This document shows, in pieces, positions 52,789 to 61,529 of a DNA stretch of 64,000 nt (positions within the stretch are counted from its first letter, which is position 1; every line of letters starts with the position of its first letter). The position numbers and the translations under genes are program-made. Where the stretch lies: positions 1 through 64,000 of the forward strand of contig NZ_JAUFPS010000015.1 in NCBI RefSeq assembly GCF_030409315.1, read 5' to 3'. The notes under the pieces are model-generated. The model was not told the origin of the DNA, made no database searches, and saw only the letters and a program-made list of their open reading frames with translations. Source of the stretch: Mucilaginibacter flavus. Lineage in GTDB: Bacteria; Bacteroidota; Bacteroidia; Sphingobacteriales; Sphingobacteriaceae.

Positions 52789-54160
52789 AAAGAGTTCCTA
52801 AAAACTTCAGCACCAAAGCCCTGTCTGATTTGGATAATTTGGAGAAATATACCTTCGATGCTTCGGCCTCTCCTCCATGCCACATAATGGCTTCGGTTAC
52901 GGAGCGGGCGCGGCCATCGTGCAGGTAATAACCGGGACTGTTCACTTTTTCAAATAAGCCAAGGCCCCAAAGGGAGGCGGTGCGCCATTCCTGTCCACCG
53001 GCTAAAAAGTCGGGGCGGTTATCTGCAAGGCCTGTGCCCATGCCATGTACCAGCATATCTGTATAGGGGTGTATCACCTGGTTTGATATGGAAGGGAAAG
53101 ATACATTAACAGCTGTAGTTAACGTTTGCCTGTGGCAAACCGCACATTTGGCCGCTTTAAATAACGCCTCCCCTCTTAGCGCGTCTGCATCAGTAACACT
53201 GCGACGGGCCGGTACAGCCAGCGTGGCGGCATAAAAGCGTACGGCGTTTAAGGTACTATCCGGTAATTCGGGATCATCCTTCAAACCATCGTCCTGGGTT
53301 TGGCCAAAGCTGCTCTCTACCGGGAAAATCCGGTTGGTGATGCCAATATCCTGGTTATAGGCAGCGGCAACCTGTGTTAATATAGACGCGGTATTAGCTT
53401 TCCAACCAAAACGCCCTAACTGGCGCGATTGCGTGGCTACATCCCAAACATAGTTTGGCTTGCCTTTTATACCATCGCCGTCGGCATCGTTGGGGTCGGC
53501 CATAGCAACAATTTCACTTTCGGGAACGGCTTCCAGCAAACCTAAACCAAACATAGGCGGTGCCAGGCGTGGCGAAAGCATGTAGTTGCCAGTTATAGGA
53601 GCGTACAAATTGGTTAAGGTATATGTTGGTGCCCTCAATTCGTAAGTTTCGCCATCGGCAAAACTGTAGGTGGTATAAGTGTAGTTGATATTTACTTTAA
53701 CCTCGGGCACTTTGCCATAAACAGCCTTATCCTGTAACTGTAATCCGTAGCCGGGTACCGCTACCGGACCGCCATGGGCATCGGTACCGGGTAAACTTAT
53801 CCGCACCAATAATGAAGAACGTGAGTCGCCGGCTGTGGGTAAGCCAATGCCGTCATTATGGTGGCACGATATGCAGGAGTTATTGTTAAAAACAGGTCCT
53901 AAACCACTGTTAATAGGAGCAGGCGCGGTAACAAAATTTTTGCTGAAAGCCGCGTCGCCAAACGCGTGCACTATCTGATCACGATCAGACAATCCCGGAA
54001 ACATATTGCTGAACGCGTGCGATGTAATATCAAACACGGTTGCTACACCGCCCGATAAACGCGCGTCATAACCTGTATCCGGAAAAGTTGCCGCCTTTTG
54101 GCATTGCGACAAAACAAGCACTAAAATTGCTAATACGCCTACTACTGATAACTTCTTCAC
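52787..54160 (-). CDS. Di-heme oxidoreductase (DHOR) family lipoprotein
   Basis: A 457-residue predicted lipoprotein (LVLSQC, Cys20) with two c-type heme sites: C-I-S-C-H at residues 96-100 and C-A-V-C-H near 343. The family (also called thiol oxidoreductase) combines an N-terminal heme domain with a C-terminal cytochrome c domain (GEALFKAAKCAVCHR...). The end (SPGYYLHDGRARSVTEAIMWHGGEAEASKVYF) is typical, with a His-rich loop. It probably oxidises or reduces a periplasmic substrate, here likely iron or copper linked to the neighbouring imelysin. The start is GTG. Last gene of the operon, needing the Ccm system encoded nearby. Confidence 0.87.
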   Translation of the reverse strand: MKKLSVVGVLAILVLVLSQCQKAATFPDTGYDARLSGGVATVFDITSHAFSNMFPGLSDRDQIVHAFGDAAFSKNFVTAPAPINSGLGPVFNNNSCISCHHNDGIGLPTAGDSRSSLLVRISLPGTDAHGGPVAVPGYGLQLQDKAVYGKVPEVKVNINYTYTTYSFADGETYELRAPTYTLTNLYAPITGNYMLSPRLAPPMFGLGLLEAVPESEIVAMADPNDADGDGIKGKPNYVWDVATQSRQLGRFGWKANTASILTQVAAAYNQDIGITNRIFPVESSFGQTQDDGLKDDPELPDSTLNAVRFYAATLAVPARRSVTDADALRGEALFKAAKCAVCHRQTLTTAVNVSFPSISNQVIHPYTDMLVHGMGTGLADNRPDFLAGGQEWRTASLWGLGLFEKVNSPGYYLHDGRARSVTEAIMWHGGEAEASKVYFSKLSKSDRALVLKFLGTL

Positions 54161-54168
54161 CTGTGTAC

Positions 54169-55239
54169 TTAGTCTTTAATATTTGCTTCAACAAAAGCGT
54201 TTAAATCAACATCTAATGTGCTTTGCAATGCGGCGATAGCATCCTGGGTTGCTTTTACCTGCGCGCGCTGGTTATAAATCGCTTTTTCGAAGGTTTGAGT
54301 GATAGTAGCAAATTGTGCCAATACAGTGTTGTATTGAGTTTTGATCTTTGCATCTAACGATACGTTTTTAGCAGCTACCAAAGTACTTAAGCTTGCAGTA
54401 CCGGTTTTGCCACCATAAGTACAGGTATAGGCGTTAAGGATACCTTTAATGTTGTTTGTAAAATCGACAGTTGAGTTGTGTGAAAACGATGATTCATCTA
54501 ATGTACTGTCGCGTTGCGAATACGGATCTTCCATTTTGCTGGTGCCAACCTCGCCGCAAATATCGCTCATTGAGCCAACCATTGCTTTAAACAAGTCTTT
54601 ACGGGTTTTGTATACCGTGCTGCCGCTACCTGCTGTTGTTACTGTTGTAGAATAATTGCCTTTTGCAGTATCCCAGCTATCGCGAAGCGCTTGTGTGGTA
54701 GCTACTAAACTTGTAGTAGTTGCCGCCAGGTAAAGTTTTTCACGCGCGGTGATGTCTGTGGCTTTTTTTGTACCACCTTCACCAAAAATGATGTACTCAA
54801 TACCGTGGAAACCTTTGGCTGTACCATCCAGCCCATCAATGTACGATGCAGAAAACACATCAGCACTGGCTAAACGGGCATCAACATCTGTTTTATTTAA
54901 AGGCCAGCTATCCATAGTAGGGTCGTAATCATTATCCTCTACCGGACCAAACAAAAAGCCTTCGCATGATTCCCATGGTTCGCGGGTAGCTTTCCAGGCA
55001 TCCTGGGCCGCCTTTAAATTGGCAGCGTTAGGGGTGGCAATTAACAACGTAACCGCTGCCTGTAACTTAACAGCGTTATCATTAATTGAAGCATAGTTAG
55101 GGTTGGCAACAACACTTACAAACTGAGTAATAACTGTTGCTTCGGCATCTGTAGTTACCGGGGTTGGCGTGCTTTTGGTGCTGCAGCTGCTTAAGGCAAG
55201 CAGGGCAGCGCCTGATAGCGCAAGTAATGTATTTTTCAT
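54169..55239 (-). CDS. Imelysin family lipoprotein (iron-regulated, EfeO-related)
   Basis: A 356-residue predicted lipoprotein (LALSSC, Cys19). Residues about 35-350 form the two-bundle imelysin fold. G143-F-H145-G-I-E148 is the GxHxxE motif thought to bind metal, and the later CTYGGKTG and KTQYNTVLAQF segments are typical. Imelysins are iron-regulated periplasmic proteins; some act in iron uptake. Position between the Rieske and DHOR genes (7 and 8 bases) makes a shared redox/iron job likely. The old name insulin-cleaving membrane protease is not supported by visible catalytic residues. Confidence 0.88.
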   Translation of the reverse strand: MKNTLLALSGAALLALSSCSTKSTPTPVTTDAEATVITQFVSVVANPNYASINDNAVKLQAAVTLLIATPNAANLKAAQDAWKATREPWESCEGFLFGPVEDNDYDPTMDSWPLNKTDVDARLASADVFSASYIDGLDGTAKGFHGIEYIIFGEGGTKKATDITAREKLYLAATTTSLVATTQALRDSWDTAKGNYSTTVTTAGSGSTVYKTRKDLFKAMVGSMSDICGEVGTSKMEDPYSQRDSTLDESSFSHNSTVDFTNNIKGILNAYTCTYGGKTGTASLSTLVAAKNVSLDAKIKTQYNTVLAQFATITQTFEKAIYNQRAQVKATQDAIAALQSTLDVDLNAFVEANIKD

Positions 55240-55246
55240 AGGTAGA

Positions 55247-55669
55247 TTAACTTAAATGGATAATTATTTGATCTGATTGTACTTCTGTGGCATATTTTTT
55301 TAACGGACGTTCGGCAGGGCCGATAGTTACTTTACCGGCGGCATTAAAGGTACTGCCATGCAAATCGCATTTGTAACCATTACCGGTTGGGGTTAATTGA
55401 TTGTCAGCATGTGTACATTTTAAAAGCAGCGCGGTGTAGGTGCCATCGGCCTCCTTTTTAAGCCCTATATTGTAATACTGATTTTTGGGTTGGATGAGCT
55501 GAAAATTGGTGGTAGCGAATATAGCCGTAGGTACGCTCACCTCATTATTGGCAACCGCGGTTTTATAAACCGGCAGCGTAGCGCAACCTTCCAATGAACC
55601 TATCACCATACCCGCGCCAACAGCTACACACAATGAGCACGACTGTTGTATAAATTTCCTTCTGTCCAT
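55247..55669 (-). CDS. Rieske 2Fe-2S protein, Tat-type export
   Basis: A 140-residue protein. The N-terminus MDRRKFIQQSC has a twin-arginine motif followed by a hydrophobic stretch, so it is folded before export through Tat. Cys85-T-His87 and Cys101-x2-His104-G form the Rieske ligand set; residues 60-140 are the cluster domain. A single isolated Rieske subunit with this neighbourhood could move electrons between the di-heme protein and the porin-imported substrate (inference). Thirteen bases downstream of the porin gene. Confidence 0.88.
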   Translation of the reverse strand: MDRRKFIQQSCSLCVAVGAGMVIGSLEGCATLPVYKTAVANNEVSVPTAIFATTNFQLIQPKNQYYNIGLKKEADGTYTALLLKCTHADNQLTPTGNGYKCDLHGSTFNAAGKVTIGPAERPLKKYATEVQSDQIIIHLS

Positions 55670-55682
55670 TTGATCAATCAGC

Positions 55683-56921
55683 TTAAAATGAATATCCTAT
55701 ACCCAGGTTTATCAGGGCGTTGTTGTTTTGGTAAGGTAAAGCCACCGGGCTTGGGTTTATTACCAACGCCGGGTTTTGCGCGCCGCCGTGTATCAACCTT
55801 ACATCGGCCTTAACGGCTACGTTACGTAGTGGCAAATAAGTAAAGCCTGCCACCACATGGTTTTGATTTAAAGTTTGATCGGTGATACCGTTGGATGGGA
55901 TGCTGGAGTTAAGGTTAAACTTTTCATCGCGTACAAATAAAATTAGTTGTGCAGGATTCGCTTTACCATAACCCTGGCGATAAAGCAGGTCGTAACCAAT
56001 TTCGGCATAAGCACCATAGGCAGTTTTTGGGGTGTTGCTGGCGTAGGCCTTGTTTATTTTATCAGCATCGGGGATAGATAAAATCGTTCCTAATATTTTT
56101 ACCTGGAAACCCTGGTTGCTGTATTGAATGTCACCTTCACCCATAGCCACCGGGGTACCAAATACACCCGAGTTTAAGCCAAGGCTATCGGCCTCTGTTT
56201 TCCTGATTCCTACTGTACCGCCGTAGTAGCCCGATACCTGAGCTTTAAAGCCGCTTTGGTAATATTGTACAGCGCCTGTTATTGCAAGGTTGGTACCTGT
56301 TGCGTTACGACCTTCAAACCTACCGTCTACAATTCCGGTTCCATGTGTGAAACCGCCAGCACTTAAACCATTCATTAATCCTAACGAATAATTAACAGGC
56401 AGGTTATTTAATCTACCGTAAAACCCAACACCCAATTCGCGCCAGGTAGCCGGGATTATCAGTGTTTCTACATAGTTACGTTCGTTACCATTAAAGGTGG
56501 TGGGCAGGTGATTTTCGTTAAGGATACCTATTCTTGGTAAAAACAAGCCGGCAACAATGTAATGGTTGGGATTAAGGCTGAATTTTAAATAGGCTTGCTC
56601 AATAGTGATCTCGCCGCCTGGTTGACCGCCGTTTACTTTGGCGTCTTCCAGTTCCATTTCAGAAAAGAAAGAAATTTTATCGCTGAATTTGTGACCGATG
56701 AATAATACAAAACGCTCCAGATCAACCTTCGCCGTTTTTTGATTTTTGTTGTACTGGTAAAAAGCATTTCCATAACCACCAATAGTTGTATTGGATAGGA
56801 AATTTTTAGCCGAATTGTTATTTAATGAATCTTCGGCAGTTGAATTATTAGGTTGTTGCGCTAATAAGGTGCCCGAAATAAAAAGAGAAGATATAACTAA
56901 AGTAAAGAATTTACCATGCAT
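55683..56921 (-). CDS. Outer-membrane porin, phosphate-selective-porin-like
   Basis: A 412-residue protein with a signal peptide (cleavage near LLAQQ). The body has the alternating pattern of a beta-barrel of the OprP/OprO type: TIGGYGNAFYQYNKNQKTAKVDLERFVLFIGHKFSDKISFFSEMELE, IEQAYLKFSLN, and the end YQNNNALINLGIGYSF with the terminal Phe used for outer-membrane insertion. Ligand unknown; it heads an imelysin/DHOR/Rieske operon, so an iron- or metal-related substrate is plausible. The frame opens two codons earlier at a TTG; ATG 56921 is preferred. Consensus promoter and palindromic sites lie upstream. Confidence 0.85.
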   Translation of the reverse strand: MHGKFFTLVISSLFISGTLLAQQPNNSTAEDSLNNNSAKNFLSNTTIGGYGNAFYQYNKNQKTAKVDLERFVLFIGHKFSDKISFFSEMELEDAKVNGGQPGGEITIEQAYLKFSLNPNHYIVAGLFLPRIGILNENHLPTTFNGNERNYVETLIIPATWRELGVGFYGRLNNLPVNYSLGLMNGLSAGGFTHGTGIVDGRFEGRNATGTNLAITGAVQYYQSGFKAQVSGYYGGTVGIRKTEADSLGLNSGVFGTPVAMGEGDIQYSNQGFQVKILGTILSIPDADKINKAYASNTPKTAYGAYAEIGYDLLYRQGYGKANPAQLILFVRDEKFNLNSSIPSNGITDQTLNQNHVVAGFTYLPLRNVAVKADVRLIHGGAQNPALVINPSPVALPYQNNNALINLGIGYSF

Positions 56922-56943
56922 CGCCAAGAGTTTAATGTGGCAG

Positions 56944-56974
56944 CAAAAATAACCGTTACTTAGACTTAATCCAA
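56944..56974 (-). promoter_or_regulatory. Promoter of the porin-Rieske-imelysin-DHOR operon
   Basis: Minus-strand TTG (56974-56972), 20 bases, TATTTTTG (56951-56944), a full match to the -7 consensus. Transcription would start near 56937, 16 bases before the ATG. Confidence 0.7.
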
Positions 56975-56996
56975 ATAAAGTTTTTAATCAATCTAA
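56960..56996. promoter_or_regulatory. Pair of palindromic sites over the -33 region of the iron/redox operon
   Basis: TTAGACTTAATCCAA (56960-56974) and TTAATCAATCTAA (56984-56996) are two imperfect palindromes sharing TTAGA/TCTAA ends. The first overlaps the -33 box, as a repressor operator would. A DtxR/IdeR- or Fur-like regulator is a guess based on the iron theme of the operon. Confidence 0.4.
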
Positions 56997-57025
56997 ATAA
57001 AATATAACTAATTAGTTTTCAGATA

Positions 57026-57709
57026 TTAATCCCGCCACAAAAAGGGGAATAACAGTAAAGCGGTAGTAATTACGATGGCGTTTATGGCAAACAATACACC
57101 AATATCACCGTAGCTAAAACTGCGGTCAATACCATCCATCGCCCTTTTACTGAGGCGGATAAGAATTAATATTACTGGGATGATGACCGGAAAGCTGAGA
57201 ATAGCCATTAATGTGCCGTTATTGCCGGCCTTTGAAGCAATGGCCGAGATCATGGTAAACACCGTTGAAAAACTAATGCTACCCAGTAATACTGTTAAAA
57301 AGTAAAACAAAGAGTCGCCAAGGGGTTTTACAAAAAATATCTTGTATACCAATAATGCCAGGACGCTGATCAGCGACATCAGCAGGATATTGTAAATGGT
57401 TTTTGACAGAATAATAGCCTGCGGACTGGCAATGGAATAATAATAAAGCAGGCGCCCCTTACTTTCCTGCATAAAGCTTTTGGCGATAGCATTCACTGAT
57501 GCAAAAAGCATAATGATCCAGAATAACACATTCCAAACCACTGCGTACCCGCTGCTACCGCTAAAACCAGGTGTAAGGTTAAAGGAGATGTAGCAAACAA
57601 ACACGGTTGATACCACGTACAGCAAAATACCGTTAAAAGCGTATTTTGAACGCCACTCCAATAAAATTTCCTTTTTGAGTAAATGGATGGTTTCGTTAAC
57701 AAGCTTCAT
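57026..57709 (-). CDS. ccmB: Heme exporter protein CcmB
   Basis: A 227-residue membrane protein with six predicted helices, the permease-like subunit of the CcmABCD heme release complex. LLKKEILLEWRSKYAFNGILLYV at the start, FASVNAIAKSFMQESKGRLLYYYSIASPQAIILSK and GSISFSTVFTMISAIASKAGNNGTLMAILSFPVIIPVIL are family signatures. The frame is open 32 residues further upstream, but that part overlaps the hicA promoter and MKLVNETIH at 57709 is the normal start. It lies 7 kb from the other ccm genes and its ATPase ccmA is absent here. Confidence 0.88.
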   Translation of the reverse strand: MKLVNETIHLLKKEILLEWRSKYAFNGILLYVVSTVFVCYISFNLTPGFSGSSGYAVVWNVLFWIIMLFASVNAIAKSFMQESKGRLLYYYSIASPQAIILSKTIYNILLMSLISVLALLVYKIFFVKPLGDSLFYFLTVLLGSISFSTVFTMISAIASKAGNNGTLMAILSFPVIIPVILILIRLSKRAMDGIDRSFSYGDIGVLFAINAIVITTALLLFPFLWRD

Positions 57710-57761
57710 GCGGCAAAGGTAATAATTTGTGAATAGGCGACGATTATTTTGTGCGCCGTAT

Positions 57762-57791
57762 TTGAATAAAGTAGCAAAAATGCTACCTTTA
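57762..57791 (+). promoter_or_regulatory. Promoter of hicAB
   Basis: TTG (57762-57764), 19 bases, TACCTTTA (57784-57791), one base from TAnnTTTG. The box ends only 3 bases before the hicA ATG, so either the hicA message is leaderless or nearly so, or another promoter is used. Confidence 0.5.
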
Positions 57792-57794
57792 CAT

Positions 57795-57977
57795 ATGAAT
57801 TGCAAGGAACTGATAAGAACCTTGAAAGCTGATGGTTGGATTGAGAAAACTCAAAAAGGCAGTCACTTACAAATGGTTCATCCAGTAAAACCCGGAAAGG
57901 TTACTGTTCCTGTGCATTCGGGAGACATACCAAGGGGAACGTTGAATTCTATATTCAAACAGGCGGGGCTTAAATAG
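57795..57977 (+). CDS. hicA: HicA-type toxin (mRNA interferase)
   Basis: A 60-residue double-stranded-RNA-binding-fold protein. MNCKELIRTLKADGWIEKTQKGSH leads to His24 in GSHLQM, the catalytic residue of HicA ribonucleases; VHPVKPGKVTVPVHSGDIPRGTLNSIFKQAG completes the fold. The longer open frame from 57729 covers the promoter, so ATG 57795 is chosen. HicA cleaves mRNA when free of HicB, whose gene starts 34 bases downstream. Confidence 0.9.
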   Translation: MNCKELIRTLKADGWIEKTQKGSHLQMVHPVKPGKVTVPVHSGDIPRGTLNSIFKQAGLK

Positions 57978-58011
57978 CCCCTCTGTTTGATTCTCATTAA
58001 AAGTAAATATT

Positions 58012-58398
58012 ATGGAAAATATAAAGCTTGAACTGATACTCGAAAAAGGCGATGAAGGACTATGGGGACGCGTTACTTATAACGACAACCTGATAACAGA
58101 TTTTGGGCAAAACATTGCCGAAATAGACAGTAAAATTAAAAATCTACTTTTCGAATTTGAAGAATTAAACCCAGATACAGTGGTATTTGACCACGTATAT
58201 GATATGTATGCGTTGTTCCGCGAGTTTGATTTTTTAAATATTAGTAAAGTAGCTAAATACGCGGGGATTCATGCCGGCTTATTGAGGCAATATTCGTCGG
58301 GCGTAAAGCATCCGTCATTTAATCAGGCTAAAAAAATAGAAGACACCATCCACCGACTTGCCGATGGCATGAAGAAAGCGACCATTTACGTAGAATAA
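58012..58398 (+). CDS. hicB: HicB-type antitoxin with C-terminal helix-turn-helix
   Basis: A 128-residue protein. The N-terminal half (residues 1-65) is a HicB-like beta domain, with LELILEKGDEGLWGRVTYNDNLITDFGQNIAEIDSKIKNLL; the Glu-Gly-Leu-Trp replaces the usual GGY-ATF pattern, so it is a divergent member. Residues about 76-112 (NISKVAKYAGIHAGLLRQYSSGVKHPSFNQAKKIEDTI) are an XRE/HTH-like DNA-binding part, expected for autoregulation. It pairs with hicA, 34 bases upstream, and should inhibit it. Confidence 0.85.
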   Translation: MENIKLELILEKGDEGLWGRVTYNDNLITDFGQNIAEIDSKIKNLLFEFEELNPDTVVFDHVYDMYALFREFDFLNISKVAKYAGIHAGLLRQYSSGVKHPSFNQAKKIEDTIHRLADGMKKATIYVE

Positions 58399-58438
58399 AC
58401 TTTAAGATTAATCAGCCGCCTAACCAATTAACACTACC

Positions 58439-58924
58439 ATGCCCATAGCCTATTACCGTACGCCAATAGGAATCGTTCGCATAACGCAGAATGATGAATT
58501 TATTTCGGGGATTTCTATTCGCGATGAGGAATATGAAATTGAGCCGCCCGCTACTCCACTGTTGCAAATGGCTATTGATGAACTACAGGAATATTTTGAT
58601 GGCAAAAGAAAAACGTTCGATTTCCCCATAAAACAGCCTGGCACCGGTTTTCAGCAGCAGGTTTGGGATGAGCTACTGAAAATTGAATACGGCACTACCA
58701 CTACTTATTTGCAGCAATCACAACGGATGAACAATCCTTTGGCCATAAGGGCCATAGCATCTGCCAATGGTAAAAACAACTTGTGGGTTGTAGTGCCCTG
58801 CCACCGGGTTATTGGCTCCGATGGCAGTTTAACCGGCTACGCGGGCGGGCTTTGGCGCAAACAATGGCTACTGGAGCACGAAGCCCGCGTTTTAGGTGTA
58901 GGACAAACTAAATTAAACTTTTAG
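58439..58924 (+). CDS. ogt: Methylated-DNA-protein-cysteine S-methyltransferase
   Basis: A 161-residue DNA repair protein that removes O6-alkyl groups from guanine by transfer to its own cysteine. VVPCHRVIGSDGSLTGYAGGLWRKQWLLEHE contains the acceptor Cys121 (PCHRV); the helix-turn-helix with the arginine finger is in NPLAIRAIASANGKNN. The N-terminal ribonuclease-H-like domain is short, as in Ogt/MGMT proteins. No AraC or Ada domain is fused. Its last 12 bases overlap the 3' end of the convergent kinase gene. Confidence 0.92.
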   Translation: MPIAYYRTPIGIVRITQNDEFISGISIRDEEYEIEPPATPLLQMAIDELQEYFDGKRKTFDFPIKQPGTGFQQQVWDELLKIEYGTTTTYLQQSQRMNNPLAIRAIASANGKNNLWVVVPCHRVIGSDGSLTGYAGGLWRKQWLLEHEARVLGVGQTKLNF

Positions 58925-60856
58925 CGCCTTAGCATTTGAATTTAACAGCTTACTTATTTTTTCATGTAGCTGGTATGGCTGAAATGGTTTTGATAATACA
59001 TCATTCATCCCAGCGGTAAGCGCTTCCTGCTGCTCGTGACCAAATGATGCCGCCGATAGTGATATAATGGGGATGCTCCTTTTAGGCTCGGCAAAATCAA
59101 CCCTGATGTTCCGGGCTGTTTCATAACCATTCATCTCAGGCATGTGTGTATCCATCAAAATAATATCATAGTTGTTGGCGGTTAGCTTATCAAGCGCTTT
59201 GCGTCCGTTATCAACCATATCAATTTCCATTTGCCAGTCTTTCAAAATTTTAGACAACATAAATTGATTTACCATATTATCCTCGGCCACCAGCACCTTT
59301 ACACCTACAAAAGGAGTAAGTGCCTTATCGGGCTTAGCATTGGCTTTAGCAACCGGTTTACTGGCAATGGTATGCCAGTTTATGAAACTAAAAGTACTGC
59401 CTTTGCCGAGTTGACTGCTTACGGTAAGCTCGCCGCCTTTTAACTCAACTAAATTTTTCACAATGGCCAACCCAAGCCCGGTACCACCGTATTTACTTAC
59501 GGTATCCTCTTCGGCTTGTTCAAATGATTCAAATATCCGGTTAATCCTATCGGCAGGAATACCTATGCCGGTATCTTCAATGCTGTATTTTAATTTCACT
59601 TTATCATTGTGCCTTTGCAATACCGATACCTTAAGCTTTACATAGCCCCTTTCGGTAAATTTAATAGCGTTGCTAAGCAGGTTCATCAATATCTGGTTAA
59701 GTCGCAACGAGTCTACCATCAGGCTTTGCGGTACATCAGGATCTATCTCCAATAAAAATTCTATGTTGGCTTCATCGGCCCTGTATTTTAGCAGATCAAA
59801 AACCGATTTAATGATATCTGATACATTATTGGGCGTACGGATAATGTTAAACTTGCCAGCTTCAATTTTAGAAATGTCCAGCACATCGTTAATAACACCT
59901 AATAACGATTTAGATGATGTTTCCAGCAAATCCAGCATCCCTTTTTGTTGTTCATCAACATTGGTTTTAAGCAACATACCGGTAATGCCTATAATACCGT
60001 TTATAGGCGTGCGCAACTCGTGGCTCATGTTAGCCAAAAAGGTTTCTTTTACCTTTTTAGTATACTCGGCCTGTTCTTTTGATTTGATAAGCTGTTCCTG
60101 GTAACTTTTTTGTGGCGAAATATCACTGATATTGATAAAGATCACCTTATTGCGATACGATGCGCGGCACTCTACCCAAATAACGCATTTATCAAACCTT
60201 TCAAACCTAAATTCAAATACGGCAAAGGGCAGGTTATCTTTAATAATTTCGCCCAGTTTTTTTCTAAACGCGGGCTGGTGCTCGTCTATAGCCAGGTTTA
60301 CAACACTTTTACCCAAAAGCTCCGCCGGCTTAAAACCCATAATGGGTTCAACAGCGGGGTTAATGTTTTCTATACGCAGGGTTTGCGCATCAACAGAACA
60401 GATAATATCGGCCGAGTTTTTTACTACGATAGAATAGTTTTGCAGTTCATCATTTTTTAGCCTGATCTCGGCTTGTGTGCGTGCAAGCTGCACAAATGAA
60501 TCAACTTTGGCCGATGTGATATAAGGGTCAAGCGGCTTGTACAGGTAATCAACCGCGCCTGTGCCAAGGCCTTTTACGGCATATTTGGTTTCTTTTGATA
60601 TAGCGGTAACAAATATTACCATAATATCTTTTGTGCGCGGGTTTGATTTTAGCATTTCAACCAATTCAAAGCCATCCATTTCGGGCATTTGAACGTCAAC
60701 CAATGCTATGGCTATATGGGTTTCCCAGGCTATTTTTAAAGCCTCGTTGGGAGATGTTGTAGAAAAAATGCGGATATCGTCGCGCTTTAATAAGGCCTCA
60801 AGCGCTATTATGTTCTCTTCCCTATCATCAACAATAAGAATATTTACAGGGGTCAT
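58913..60856 (-). CDS. Hybrid sensor histidine kinase (REC-PAS-HisKA-HATPase-REC)
   Basis: A 647-residue soluble kinase. Residues 1-120: receiver domain with Asp54 (ALVDVQMPEMDG). About 135-250: PAS domain (NSADIICSVDAQTLRIENINPA). About 255-330: coiled link and HisKA with His279 (SHELRTPINGIIG). About 375-495: HATPase with N box NLLSNAIKF, DTGIGIPADRI and GGTGLGLAIV. About 518-640: second receiver with Asp569 (ILMDTHMPEMNG). There is no membrane segment, so input probably comes through the N-terminal receiver from a partner kinase, such as the hybrid at the end of the window. It lies 25 bases downstream of cheB. Confidence 0.92.
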   Translation of the reverse strand: MTPVNILIVDDREENIIALEALLKRDDIRIFSTTSPNEALKIAWETHIAIALVDVQMPEMDGFELVEMLKSNPRTKDIMVIFVTAISKETKYAVKGLGTGAVDYLYKPLDPYITSAKVDSFVQLARTQAEIRLKNDELQNYSIVVKNSADIICSVDAQTLRIENINPAVEPIMGFKPAELLGKSVVNLAIDEHQPAFRKKLGEIIKDNLPFAVFEFRFERFDKCVIWVECRASYRNKVIFINISDISPQKSYQEQLIKSKEQAEYTKKVKETFLANMSHELRTPINGIIGITGMLLKTNVDEQQKGMLDLLETSSKSLLGVINDVLDISKIEAGKFNIIRTPNNVSDIIKSVFDLLKYRADEANIEFLLEIDPDVPQSLMVDSLRLNQILMNLLSNAIKFTERGYVKLKVSVLQRHNDKVKLKYSIEDTGIGIPADRINRIFESFEQAEEDTVSKYGGTGLGLAIVKNLVELKGGELTVSSQLGKGSTFSFINWHTIASKPVAKANAKPDKALTPFVGVKVLVAEDNMVNQFMLSKILKDWQMEIDMVDNGRKALDKLTANNYDIILMDTHMPEMNGYETARNIRVDFAEPKRSIPIISLSAASFGHEQQEALTAGMNDVLSKPFQPYQLHEKISKLLNSNAKALKV

Positions 60857-60881
60857 GTAATATTAATTAATGTATGGTGAA

Positions 60882-61529
60882 TCATTCTGTTTGCAATAAA
60901 TTAAAAATCTCGTCTGTATGTAATATGTATTGAGCAGCGCCAATATTTATGGCTGCCCTGGGCATTTCGTCCATTTCTGCATCTTCGGGGTGTTGTGCAA
61001 TAGTTGTCGCGCCGCTTTGTTTCAGTTTCAACAATCCCTCGGCCCCATCCTGGTTTGCGCCGGATAGCAGTATAGCTATGCAGCGTTCCTTGTACACTTC
61101 GGCGGCACTTTCAAAAGTTACATCAATTGATGGCTTTGAGTACCACACCGCGTCAGAAACATCCAAACCAAAGGTACCATCTTTTTCTATCAGCGTATGA
61201 TAATTTGCAGGTGCTATATAGATAGTATTCTTATTAAGAGTATCCTTATCAACAACTTCGCGTAACAACATACGGCTATTTTCGGCAAACAGTTTTTCTA
61301 TCTCGCTAAAAAAATTTTTTTTGCGATGAATAACGATGATTACCGTTTTATTGATGGCAGGCGATAAAGATTTAACAATATGAAATAACAGCTTGAACGA
61401 CCCGGCCGATCCTCCTAACAGCAGAATTTCGGCATCATGCCAGCGTTCGAGTAAATTTTTATCAGGCCCCAATTTTTTGATAAATATTTTCTTTCTGATT
61501 GATGACCTTAAACTTCTTTTTGAAAGCAT
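60882..61529 (-). CDS. CheB-type methylesterase without receiver domain
   Basis: A 215-residue protein with the CheB catalytic domain: LLLGGSAGSFKLL (Ser nucleophile in GGSAG), VIIVIHRKK, IYIAPANYHTLIEKDG, YSKPSIDVTFES, and CIAILLSGANQDGAEGL (catalytic Asp) near residue 160. The usual N-terminal receiver is missing. No chemoreceptor or CheA/CheW gene is present, so this CheR-CheB pair probably acts in a stress or phosphorelay branch with the hybrid kinases. The gene overlaps the cheR gene by 68 bases if started at 61529; a TTG at 61472 would shorten the overlap to 11 bases. Confidence 0.85.
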   Translation of the reverse strand: MLSKRSLRSSIRKKIFIKKLGPDKNLLERWHDAEILLLGGSAGSFKLLFHIVKSLSPAINKTVIIVIHRKKNFFSEIEKLFAENSRMLLREVVDKDTLNKNTIYIAPANYHTLIEKDGTFGLDVSDAVWYSKPSIDVTFESAAEVYKERCIAILLSGANQDGAEGLLKLKQSGATTIAQHPEDAEMDEMPRAAINIGAAQYILHTDEIFNLLQTE

